Positions 1 to 5,321 of a stretch of 5,321 nt of DNA are shown here, one piece after another; position 1 is the first letter of the stretch; every line of letters starts with the position of its first letter. The DNA comes from an uncultured Collinsella sp. (lineage in GTDB: Bacteria > Actinomycetota > Coriobacteriia > Coriobacteriales > Coriobacteriaceae): positions 1-5,321 of the forward strand of contig CABVAS010000122.1 of assembly GCA_902496375.1 (NCBI GenBank). The letters are read 5' to 3'. The notes under the pieces were generated by a model. It did not search any database and was not told the DNA's origin. It worked only from the letters and a program-made list of their open reading frames with translations. Position numbers and translations under genes: made by a program.

Positions 1-101
1 GCGGCGGGGGCGGCGTAGGCCGCGGGCCCGCACAGGGCCAGGGCGGCCGCGACCGCGAGGACGGCGGCGGCCCCGGAAACTCGTTTCATGGAGCGTTTCA
101 T
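1..101 (-). CDS. Exported protein, N-terminal signal peptide only (runs off left edge)
   Basis: Read on the minus strand from the ATG at 101-99, this gives 33 codons and then leaves the window. The peptide has a classic Sec signal layout. The n-region is basic (MKRSMKR), residues 10-24 form an Ala/Val/Leu-rich h-region, and a type I signal peptidase site fits Ala28-Tyr29-Ala30 before Ala31. Cys24 is preceded by Leu-Ala-Leu, a poor lipobox, so a lipoprotein is less likely. The start is supported by AGGGGG seven bases upstream. A second in-frame ATG (89-87) comes from a 12-base duplication and has no SD of its own at normal spacing. The mature protein is outside the window, so its function is unknown. 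The coding stretch is extremely GC-rich, partly because of its alanine codons. Confidence 0.72.
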   Translation of the reverse strand, partial: MKRSMKRVSGAAAVLAVAAALALCGPAAYAAPA

Positions 102-105
102 GGAA
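82..105. repeat. 12-bp tandem duplication over the start codon
   Basis: The 11-base word CGTTTCATGGA occurs at 82-92 and again at 94-104, a period of 12 bases. On the minus strand this duplicates the translation start in frame, giving Met-Lys-Arg-Ser followed by Met-Lys-Arg-Val. The repeat is plain in the sequence. Whether it matters for expression or simply lengthens the basic n-region of the signal peptide is unknown. Confidence 0.75.
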
Positions 106-108
106 AAT

Positions 109-114
109 CCCCCT
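109..114 (-). promoter_or_regulatory. Strong ribosome binding site of the exported-protein gene
   Basis: The minus strand reads AGGGGG, followed by a 7-base spacer (ATTTTCC) and the ATG at 101. This decides the upstream ATG over the second one at 89. The same bases form the 3' arm of the inverted repeat at 109-151, so the site could be masked by pairing if transcription starts upstream of that repeat. Confidence 0.7.
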
Positions 115-151
115 AATCTAGCAACGGTTTAGAGTCTACTAGATTGGGGGG
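109..151 (-). promoter_or_regulatory. 13-bp inverted repeat overlapping the SD (operator or RNA hairpin)
   Basis: The arms are 109-121 (CCCCCTAATCTAG) and 139-151 (CTAGATTGGGGGG), separated by 17 bases. They are complementary at 12 of 13 positions, and the odd pair (114/146) is a permissible G-U in minus-strand RNA. In a transcript starting upstream, the second arm would carry the SD, so the hairpin would hide it. If transcription instead starts within the loop (see the promoter entry at 133-162), the palindrome would straddle the promoter as a DNA operator. The repeat is seen directly. Both roles are inference. Confidence 0.5.
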
Positions 152-162
152 ACGGGGGCCAA
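133..162 (-). promoter_or_regulatory. Possible promoter for the exported-protein gene
   Basis: On the minus strand, TTGGCC (162-157) could be a -35 box and TAGACT (138-133) a -10 box, with an 18-base spacer. Each matches 4 of 6 sigma-70 consensus bases. It would start RNA roughly 25-30 bases before the ATG. It lies inside the inverted repeat at 109-151, which would suit repressor control. The match is weak and chance is possible. Confidence 0.3.
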
Positions 163-237
163 GCCCGCACAGTTAGCGTCGGCGTGACGCCCTTCGTCTG
201 CGGCACAGCTAGACGCATCAAACAACCGAACTGCCTT

Positions 238-1068
238 CTAAGGGCGCAAGGAAGCATCTAAAACAGTGATGAGAATGTCTCCCGCATCACGTCCGTGTGT
301 CTCCGTCGCAGGAACCGACGCGGTCTCGCCGTTAAGAACGCAAATATTGTCACGAGGCACTGAAGCCACGACAACCGGCAAATGCCTGGTCACGATAAAC
401 TGCACGTTGGGGAAGATGCGAACGAAGCCCTCCAGAATTCGTGCCTGCCAACGAGAGTGCAAATGAAGATCGATCTTGTCAATCATTACCACGCCCGGCG
501 TCTTGAGCACACGATCCCCTAGTGCGGGGTTCAACATCGCCATGCGATATGCGATGTCCGCAAAAAGGCTCAACGTGCCACGATATCCGTCGCTCATAGA
601 GTGAATCCTATCGCGATGGTAACTACCATCGGCAGTGCCATATGTAAACACCAGCTGGCCGAGTTCGGCATCAAAATCGACCATCGCGCCCACGGTAGAA
701 GCAGCGGCATCAAAACATGAGGCCAATGCCTTTTTAACCGCAGAGAACAGTGCGCTGTCACGCCTATTCTGCCACTCCCAAATGGATTGAGATTTAAACC
801 ATGCATTTATACGTGCATCGTTCGAAGATGCCTGTAGGGCACCTTTGCACCCACGCGTCCTGTTAGGCAACGATTGGTCTTTAAATTCAGTCCGCGTCCA
901 CAATCGATCGGTCCCATAACGAGCAAGAATGGGAAGGACAACTGTCTCGCCACTGCCGACAATTTTTTGCAGCCAATCGCCGACATCCACTACAGGCGCA
1001 GCGTCAGCAATAGTCGTGCGGCCCTTGGCAGTATTAGGCGAATGCAAATTAAACCGTTGCAAACGCAA
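238..1068 (-). pseudogene. Remnant of an OLD/PtuA-like AAA ATPase (N-terminus lost, active site degraded)
   Basis: The open frame runs from a TTG at 1068, directly after a TAA, for 276 codons. It aligns by eye with the middle and C-terminal half of AAA-family ATPases of the OLD/PtuA/RloC-like kind. Visible landmarks are the PILARYGTDRLW strand near residue 46, the ABC-type signature SDGYRG (159-164), a Walker B region MIDKIDLHLH (195-204), and FIVTRHLP (224-231). Family members usually read IDEIDLHLHP and VTTHSP. Here the Walker B catalytic Glu is Lys198, and the switch region has Arg228 and Leu230. K198, R228 and L230 are each one base from the expected codon. The N-terminal domain with Walker A is absent, and its place is taken by the promoter region of the plus-strand glycosyltransferase. 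The frame ends at TAG 240-238, yet stays open for 32 more codons (to 142) with family-like residues such as DEGRHADA. A non-functional relic is the best reading. A repurposed non-hydrolytic protein is less likely, because there is no good start or RBS. Confidence 0.75.
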
Positions 1069-1079
1069 TTAGGTATAAT
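1049..1079 (+). promoter_or_regulatory. Promoter of the glycosyltransferase-acyltransferase unit
   Basis: A perfect -10 hexamer TATAAT lies at 1074-1079, 30 bases before the ATG at 1110. The -35 is poor. TTAAAC at 1049-1054 gives a 19-base spacer, and the more consensus-like TTGCAA at 1057 is only 11 bases away, which is too close. Transcription would start near 1086, leaving a leader of about 24 bases. The element sits exactly where the minus-strand ATPase remnant loses its reading frame. Confidence 0.5.
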
Positions 1080-1094
1080 TCTTCCAAATCGCCT

Positions 1095-1102
1095 AGAGAA
1101 AG
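1095..1102 (+). promoter_or_regulatory. RBS of the first glycosyltransferase
   Basis: AGAGAAAG precedes the ATG at 1110 with a 7-base spacer. It is a purine-rich but imperfect SD. It supports the ATG at 1110, whose next codons lead straight into the conserved first beta strand of the enzyme. Confidence 0.5.
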
Positions 1103-1109
1103 TGTTTGA

Positions 1110-2210
1110 ATGCTGACCGTAATCGTGCCTACTTACAATGCCGAGCCGTATCTTTCTCAGGCTATAGGCAGCCTATTAAACGAAAAGAATATCGAACTGG
1201 AAATCCTCGCAATCAACGACGGATCCACCGACAACTCGCTCGCCATTATGCAAGATTTCGCTGCGCGCGACTCGCGCGTTCGAGTGATCGATAAGGCAAA
1301 CCAGGGTTACGGCGCAACCTGCAATCTGGGCATTCGCGAGGCAAAGGGCGACTGGATTGCCATCCTCGAGCCCGATGACTGGATCGAGCCCGGAATGTAC
1401 TCCGACATGCTTTCCTTTGCCAAGCGCGAATTTGGCGATCCGAACAAGCTCGACATTATCGAGACCCCGTATTGGATCATTCGCAACCCCGATACCCCCC
1501 AAGAGGTCAAACTACATTGCGCATATCGTGGTCGCATCAAACCGTCTCGGCAACCATTCACCATTCACGACGCTCCACACCTGCTGGCTCACCATCCGTC
1601 CATTTGGTCGGCAATCTATCGTCGCGACTTCCTGATGCAAAACAATATCTGGTTTAAGGAAATCCCCGGTGCAGGTTGGGCCGATAATCCATTCCTCGTC
1701 GAAACGCTATGCCAGGCAAAGGCCATCGCTTACTGGCCCAAGCCGTATTACTGCTACCGCGAGGAAACACCCGAAAAGGCGGCAGCTCTGGCCAAGCGTG
1801 ACCCCTTGATGCCGTTTAATCGCTGGAACGACATGGTCGATATTCTTGAGCGGCTCAACGTCACCGACCCCGCCGTTTGGACACCCCAAATCACACGTGG
1901 CTTCACCTATATGGGCATCATGATTGAGCACACCGGAATTGATGGCCACCCCGAAATCGAGCGGGCGATCCACAGGATGTTCGAACGCATGCCGCAAGAG
2001 CTGGTATTTGCCAATCCTCGCATTACCCCTGCGGCCAAAAAGCTCTATGCCGAGTATATGGGCATCGCCAACCCTAAAATCAGCTACTGCGCATACGCCA
2101 AGGACCTCGTGGGCGAGGGCCTGTATAACGTATGGAACAAGGGGCCCAAGCAAACTCTAAAAATGATCACATCGCACTTTGGTTCATACAACGCACGCGC
2201 TGGAAAATAG
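1110..2210 (+). CDS. GT2-family glycosyltransferase (GT-A fold)
   Basis: This is a 366-residue protein starting MLTVIVPTYNAEPYL, the first strand and nucleotide-binding loop of GT2 enzymes. NDGSTD at 36-41 is the sugar-nucleotide (UDP-type) contact motif. EPDDW at 87-91 supplies the DXD-like metal and diphosphate site. GAGWADNPFLVETL (187-200) fits the acceptor/catalytic region, with Asp192 a candidate base, and YYCYRE (213-218) closes the domain. The C-terminal 130 residues are helical with no obvious membrane anchor. It should transfer a sugar from an NDP-sugar to a growing surface glycan at the cytoplasmic face of the membrane. The donor and linkage cannot be read from sequence. It is the first gene of a unit, and the acyltransferase starts 4 bases after its TAG. 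Length and motifs look intact. Confidence 0.92.
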   Translation: MLTVIVPTYNAEPYLSQAIGSLLNEKNIELEILAINDGSTDNSLAIMQDFAARDSRVRVIDKANQGYGATCNLGIREAKGDWIAILEPDDWIEPGMYSDMLSFAKREFGDPNKLDIIETPYWIIRNPDTPQEVKLHCAYRGRIKPSRQPFTIHDAPHLLAHHPSIWSAIYRRDFLMQNNIWFKEIPGAGWADNPFLVETLCQAKAIAYWPKPYYCYREETPEKAAALAKRDPLMPFNRWNDMVDILERLNVTDPAVWTPQITRGFTYMGIMIEHTGIDGHPEIERAIHRMFERMPQELVFANPRITPAAKKLYAEYMGIANPKISYCAYAKDLVGEGLYNVWNKGPKQTLKMITSHFGSYNARAGK

Positions 2211-2214
2211 TCTG

Positions 2215-3346
2215 ATGGGCAGCAAAACAAGCAGAAACACCTCCATCGAAGCGCTGCGCTTGGTAGCGGTCGCTGGCATCGCGGTATTCCACACGTTTCA
2301 GTGGACCTTCCAGGCCGTCTGCATCAGCGTGCCGGAATATGCACCGCTCGCCGCCTTCCCCTATTCGGGACTGCTGGGGTTCATTAACTTGCTTGGCTGC
2401 TGGGCCAACGAGGTCTTCTTTATGATCTCGGGCTATTTTCTCATCGCTTCGGCCGCGCGTGCTTGGGACGGTGGAGCAACGTGGAAGTCGCAAATGCAAC
2501 GGACGGCGCAGCGCCTTGGCAAGGTCATTATGCCCACTGCGTTTTATTGCCTCGTGGCGCTCGCGTGGTCCACGGTCGTCTCACCCATTCCTGATGTAGC
2601 CCTCAACACGCACAACTGGTATACCCTGGGACTCGAGTTCATTTGGGTCTATGCCGCCACGGTCTTCATGGCGCCATGGTTTGGACTAGCAAGGAGTCGA
2701 CTTCCCCGGAAGAGCTACACGGCGACGGTCATCGCCGTTGGCATCCTCGCATTTGTTGTTAACGGGTATTTAGCCGCTATGAGTGCGACAAGCGCCGGCG
2801 AGTTTTCTTGGCTCCAAAAGTTCATGAGCGCCGTCACGTACGTAGTCGCGTTTTTTGATCGGCGGACTGCTCCGCGACGTTACCGATGTCATGGATTCGG
2901 ACAGGGTGGGCGCCTTGGGCATGCGCTCGCTCGTAACGGTTTTGGTGCTCACCATCATCCTGGAAGGAGCACTCTCCTTCACCGACAACCTCACAGCGAT
3001 GACAATCCTCTCCTACAAATCGACCTCGCTGATCTCGTTTGCCCTCGCTGCCGCCTGCCTGCTCTTTGCGGCAACCCGACGCAGTGCCTCAGGCAATCCG
3101 CGGACTGCAGGTGTCATCGTCACCTTATCGACCGCCACGCTTGGTTTCTATGTGATGCAGTCACTCACCAGTAGCCTGTGGCGTCCCGTCTTCAATACGT
3201 TGCTCGCAAACATACTGGTCAGCCAAAACAGCCCGGTAGCTATATACATCGTCACGGGTACCGTCATTAGCATCGTCTTTGCTCTGGCACTTCTCATCAT
3301 CGATGCAGCCAGAAGCTTTATCGCTCGCAAGCTCAAGCGGCAATAG
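2215..3346 (+). pseudogene. Membrane O-acyltransferase (Acyl_transf_3 family), frameshifted
   Basis: The ATG at 2215 follows the glycosyltransferase stop by 4 bases, with GGAAA 8 bases upstream, so the genes are translationally coupled. Residues 11-29 (IEALRLVAVAGIAVFHTF) contain the conserved Arg15 and putative catalytic His26 of this family, and FFMISGYFL (68-76) is its second hallmark. Five hydrophobic segments follow one another up to residue 190. After Phe214, at the T6 run 2851-2856, the reading frame turns to non-hydrophobic nonsense and stops at 3174. The homologous reading continues in the +1 frame, from LIGGLLRDV to the TAG at 3344-3346, with about five more membrane segments. Removing one T restores a protein of about 376 residues with some ten membrane helices, the usual family size. 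The role would be O-acylation (often acetylation) of the glycan made by the neighbouring transferases. The break may be a true mutation, slippage or a sequencing error. Confidence 0.85.
2851..2857 (+). other. Frameshift site: run of six T followed by G
   Basis: The run GCG-TTTTTT-G at 2848-2857 is where the acyltransferase leaves its frame. With five T the codons would be GCG TTT TTG ATC GGC, giving Ala-Phe-Leu-Ile-Gly and joining the upstream and downstream halves smoothly within a membrane segment. The upstream frame fits up to 2853 and the downstream frame fits from 2855, so the lesion is located to within a few bases. Confidence 0.8.
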
Positions 3347-3384
3347 ACACGCTGCCGTCAGACGCTAAAGCCGCTACAGCCGTG

Positions 3385-3404
3385 GCAGGTTCCTGCGTTT
3401 TATT
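3385..3404 (+). terminator. Weak Rho-independent terminator-like hairpin
   Basis: GCAG-GTTC-CTGC (3385-3396) followed by GTTTTATT could form a small hairpin with a T-rich tail, 39 bases after the acyltransferase stop. The stem is only 4 bp (5 with a strained 2-base loop), so termination would be inefficient. It is listed because of its position between the two plus-strand transcription units. Confidence 0.3.
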
Positions 3405-3410
3405 CAAAGC

Positions 3411-3441
3411 TTGCCGCTAAGGTGCGCCGAGCCTTTACAAT
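3411..3441 (+). promoter_or_regulatory. Possible promoter of the second glycosyltransferase
   Basis: TTGCCG (3411-3416) and TACAAT (3436-3441) resemble -35 and -10 boxes. The 19-base spacer is on the long side, and the -10 matches 5 of 6. RNA would start near 3448, about 70 bases before the ATG. This would make the 3517 gene its own transcription unit, in line with the 170-base gap before it. Apart from this, the weak hairpin upstream and the RBS at 3499, I see nothing specific in 3347-3516. Confidence 0.35.
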
Positions 3442-3498
3442 AGGACAGTCCCAAGGACGTATTCGATAGCTTCCGTGCAGCGCATGCGCGCCGCGCGT

Positions 3499-3505
3499 GA
3501 AAGGA
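3499..3505 (+). promoter_or_regulatory. RBS that fixes the start of the second glycosyltransferase
   Basis: GAAAGGA lies 11 bases before the ATG at 3517. In-frame alternatives further upstream (GTG at 3475, ATG at 3484) have no SD and would add residues without family resemblance. The 3517 start is therefore preferred despite the slightly long spacer. Confidence 0.6.
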
Positions 3506-3516
3506 TATATTGCCCC

Positions 3517-4536
3517 ATGCCTTCAACCCTTCCCGCCCCCATCGACAAGCTCGCCATCGTTGTCGTCACCTATAAGCGCCAGGAGCTCTTGGCTAACCTG
3601 TTCGACTCCATGACCAAGCTCACGGCCGCGCCCTGGCGTATCGTGATTGTCGATAACGAGAATTCGCGCGAGACCGAGGCCATGTGCGCCGCATTCAACG
3701 AGCGCTTGGCCAACCTGTGGGGCATCGACACCGAGCAGCCCGACGCGCAGGGCGGCACCGACCGCGTCATCTACGCACCACAGCTCGAAAACGGCGGCGG
3801 TGCAGGTGGCTTCTCCGCCGGCACCAAATGCGCCTACGACCTGGGCGCCCAGTGGTTCTGGGTGATGGACGACGACGTGCTCGTCATCCCCGAAGGCATC
3901 GAGCGCTTGGCCAAGTGGACCGACCGCTACGATGTCATCCAGGGTTCGCGCCTGGACTTTGACGGCGGCGCCTTCTTTTGGCAATACCAGCTCATCCTCT
4001 CGCTCGGCATCCCTAACCCTATCGCCAAGTGGGATCTGGGTCCCGAGGGCTACCGCGCCATGAACCAGCTGTGCTTTGAGGGCGGCATGTTCTCGCGCCG
4101 CGTGGTCGACAAGATTGGCCTGCCCGACGCGCGCTTCTTTATCTACGGCGACGATGCCTGCTATGGTTACGTGGCCAGCCAGCACTTCCCCGCCGCCGTT
4201 GTGGCCGACCTGGTGCTCAAGCGCGCCCGCGCCGTCTCAAACTGGGATATCGCCGGCAAGCGCCAGCTCAACTCCACGAGCGACACCAACCGTTACTACA
4301 TCATGCGCAACCGCGGCTATCTGGCCCGCTACATGCAGATTTACGGCGACTATCACCCCGTGCTGTTCCGTCTGGGCAACGCCGCGACCTTCTGCAAAGA
4401 GTTCATCCGCTTGGCTGCGGTCGACAAATGCTTTAAGACCGGTATTCCGGCGCTGCGCCGTGGCATGAAGGACGCCCGCAAGATCATCAAGGACCCCGAC
4501 TGGAAGCCCATGCCGCCCATGAAGGACACCGAGTAA
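3517..4536 (+). CDS. GT2-family glycosyltransferase, WbbL/GlfT (rhamnosyl/galactofuranosyl)-like
   Basis: This is a 339-residue protein. KLAIVVVTYKRQELL (11-25) is the GT-A first strand, and IVDNENS (44-50) is the nucleotide-binding turn. ENGGGAGGFSAG (91-102) is the glycine-rich stretch seen in WbbL/GlfT-type enzymes, and WFWVMDDDV (113-121) holds the DDD metal site. FEGGMFSRR (187-195) and the acid-rich FFIYGDDACYG (208-218) are typical of the acceptor and catalytic half. The C-terminus (about 255-330) is basic and helical, suggesting attachment to the membrane surface. The expected reaction is transfer of rhamnose, galactofuranose or a similar sugar from its NDP donor to a lipid-linked or cell-wall glycan. 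The exact sugar is not determinable. It is intact and more GC-rich than the unit at 1110-3346. It is separated from that unit by 170 bases and faces a convergent gene 24 bases downstream. Confidence 0.9.
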   Translation: MPSTLPAPIDKLAIVVVTYKRQELLANLFDSMTKLTAAPWRIVIVDNENSRETEAMCAAFNERLANLWGIDTEQPDAQGGTDRVIYAPQLENGGGAGGFSAGTKCAYDLGAQWFWVMDDDVLVIPEGIERLAKWTDRYDVIQGSRLDFDGGAFFWQYQLILSLGIPNPIAKWDLGPEGYRAMNQLCFEGGMFSRRVVDKIGLPDARFFIYGDDACYGYVASQHFPAAVVADLVLKRARAVSNWDIAGKRQLNSTSDTNRYYIMRNRGYLARYMQIYGDYHPVLFRLGNAATFCKEFIRLAAVDKCFKTGIPALRRGMKDARKIIKDPDWKPMPPMKDTE

Positions 4537-4560
4537 CGGAAGCCGGAAACACCTCGGCGC

Positions 4561-5321
4561 TTAAAGCCGCTGGCACACCGTAGCCACATGCTGCCCATCA
4601 AAACCGAACCCCCAGCGCATGCGACCCACGCCGGGGCGCGGTACACGGATTTCGTCGATGCCGTCGCGCTCTATGTCGAGTAGCGACTGCACGGCCAGCA
4701 ATTCCAGTCCCAGCGCATCCACATCGGGGTCATACATCAAGTTAATCGTTATCAGCGGGCGCTCGTCCAGCATGCCAATCGTATCTGCTACGTCGAACAC
4801 AGCACCCGTAGGGAAAACCTGGATGTCCCAGCGACCTGCGCCACACTTTCGCCTCGAGGCAGGATTGGCATAGCCCGGTAAGCCAAAGCAGAGCCCCTGC
4901 AAGAGCAGATGATATGGCAGCGGCTTATCTGGGTCGGTCTCACCGATTCCCGCATCCCCCAGGATGCGGCTTAGCGCCCGCCTCACGGTATCCTCGTTCC
5001 CACGGCACAGCCCGTCGCGAAACGCATCGACGTCTCGAATGTCTTCGGCAGCGCACTCAAACCACTCAACAATCACTAGACGCAAGGCCTGTCGAAGCTC
5101 GTTATTGGGCAATCGCAAAGCACAGAGGCGATCGCCATACTCTGGCTCCTCAGTCATATCTGTCGTCAGGAAACCTGACAGATACAGCGCTGTCCACATG
5201 CCATCGTCAGGCGAGACATCTGGCTCTGCAGTGCCCAAACAAAGCGAGACCTCAGCGCACCCATGGGCCTCGAGCAAATCAAACAAGACCGAAAGGCGGT
5301 CGAGATTCCACCCGGCAACTA
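4561..5321 (-). CDS. C-terminal part of an AAA-ATPase-like / PD-(D/E)XK (DUF1703-type) protein, truncated by window edge
   Basis: The frame is open from the right edge to the TAA at 4563-4561. A TTG at 5286 could be called as a start, but the frame continues upstream without a stop and has no RBS there, so the gene simply enters from outside. Residues are counted from that TTG. GMWTALYLSGFLT (29-41) and LRLPNNELRQAL (57-68) followed by EWF (74-76) match the linker of AAA-ATPase_like proteins, which usually read LWSLLYLTGYL and IPNKEV...WF. YHLLLQGLCFGL (125-136), GAGRWDI (149-155) and the closing RWGFGFDGQHV (224-234) match the C-terminal PDDEXK_9 domain. The Asp of GRWD is kept. The usual E-x-K strand appears as ITINLMY (179-185), with Asn and Met in place of Glu and Lys, so nuclease activity is doubtful. 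These proteins are common in gut bacteria and their role is not well established. The ATPase half with Walker A lies beyond the window. Confidence 0.7.
   Translation of the reverse strand, partial: VAGWNLDRLSVLFDLLEAHGCAEVSLCLGTAEPDVSPDDGMWTALYLSGFLTTDMTEEPEYGDRLCALRLPNNELRQALRLVIVEWFECAAEDIRDVDAFRDGLCRGNEDTVRRALSRILGDAGIGETDPDKPLPYHLLLQGLCFGLPGYANPASRRKCGAGRWDIQVFPTGAVFDVADTIGMLDERPLITINLMYDPDVDALGLELLAVQSLLDIERDGIDEIRVPRPGVGRMRWGFGFDGQHVATVCQRL

Noticed and set aside
176..190. Short palindromes GCGTC...GACGC and GGCGT/ACGCC as a terminator for the ATPase remnant
   Set aside because: The two pairings overlap and exclude each other, the stems are 5 bp and no T-run follows in either direction.
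1057..1062. TTGCAA as the -35 box for the TATAAT at 1074
   Set aside because: The spacer would be only 11 bases, too short for sigma-70 type recognition.
1707..2153. Minus-strand 148-codon frame opposite the first glycosyltransferase
   Set aside because: No RBS or recognisable motif is present. The plus-strand frame over the same bases is a convincing GT2 enzyme.
2851..2857. Programmed -1 ribosomal frameshift at the T TTT TTG heptamer
   Set aside because: A -1 shift would enter the third frame, not the frame carrying the acyltransferase C-terminus, which needs +1 (or loss of one T). It cannot explain the split.
3365..3374. 10-base word TAAAGCCGCT shared with the end of the right-hand gene (4562-4571), as a sign of duplicated gene ends or an attachment site
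   Set aside because: The match does not extend at either side and the implied codons do not align. A single 10-mer in 5.3 kb is weak evidence.
3523..4185. Long minus-strand open frame (220 codons) opposite the second glycosyltransferase
   Set aside because: It is the antisense shadow of a GC-rich gene. It has no RBS, its composition is low in complexity (Val/Ala/Gly/Asp), and it shows no family motif, whereas the plus frame carries complete GT2 motifs.
4555..4569. Small inverted repeat CGGC...GCCG between the convergent genes as a bidirectional terminator
   Set aside because: The stem is 4 bp with a 7-base loop and no T-tract on either side. It is not distinguishable from chance in GC-rich DNA.

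Overview
The window reads as a stretch of a moderately GC-rich Gram-positive chromosome. I infer an actinobacterial gut commensal of the Coriobacteriia (Collinsella-like), from the GC-biased codon use, the strong purine-rich ribosome binding site at the left gene and the style of the surface-polysaccharide genes. No rRNA, tRNA or other taxonomic marker is present, so this is an impression rather than proof.

Layout. (1) Positions 1-101, minus strand: the first 33 codons of an exported protein with a clear signal peptide, running off the left edge. Its upstream region (102-237) holds a strong SD inside a large inverted repeat. (2) Positions 238-1068, minus: a decayed middle-to-C-terminal piece of an OLD/PtuA-like AAA ATPase. 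It lacks Walker A and carries substitutions at the Walker B glutamate and the switch region. (3) Positions 1110-3346, plus: a two-gene unit made of a GT2 glycosyltransferase followed 4 nt later by an integral-membrane acyltransferase (Acyl_transf_3). The second gene is broken by a +1 frameshift at a run of six T. (4) Positions 3347-3516: a 170-base gap with a weak terminator-like hairpin, a possible promoter and the RBS of the next gene. (5) Positions 3517-4536, plus: a second GT2 glycosyltransferase of the WbbL/GlfT type, intact and visibly more GC-rich. (6) Positions 4561-5321, minus and convergent: the C-terminal part of an AAA-ATPase-like/PD-(D/E)XK (DUF1703-type) protein that continues past the right edge and seems to have lost its ExK nuclease residues.

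How the genes fit together. The two glycosyltransferases and the acyltransferase fit assembly and O-acylation of a cell-surface glycan (capsule, teichoic-like or cell-wall polysaccharide). On both sides lie worn fragments of NTPase/nuclease families that are often found in defence or mobile contexts. The picture is an accessory polysaccharide region assembled by repeated exchange and now partly decaying. I see no intact novel system. The points most worth checking are the T6 frameshift in the acyltransferase, the inverted repeat covering the SD of the exported protein, and the parallel active-site loss in both flanking NTPase remnants.
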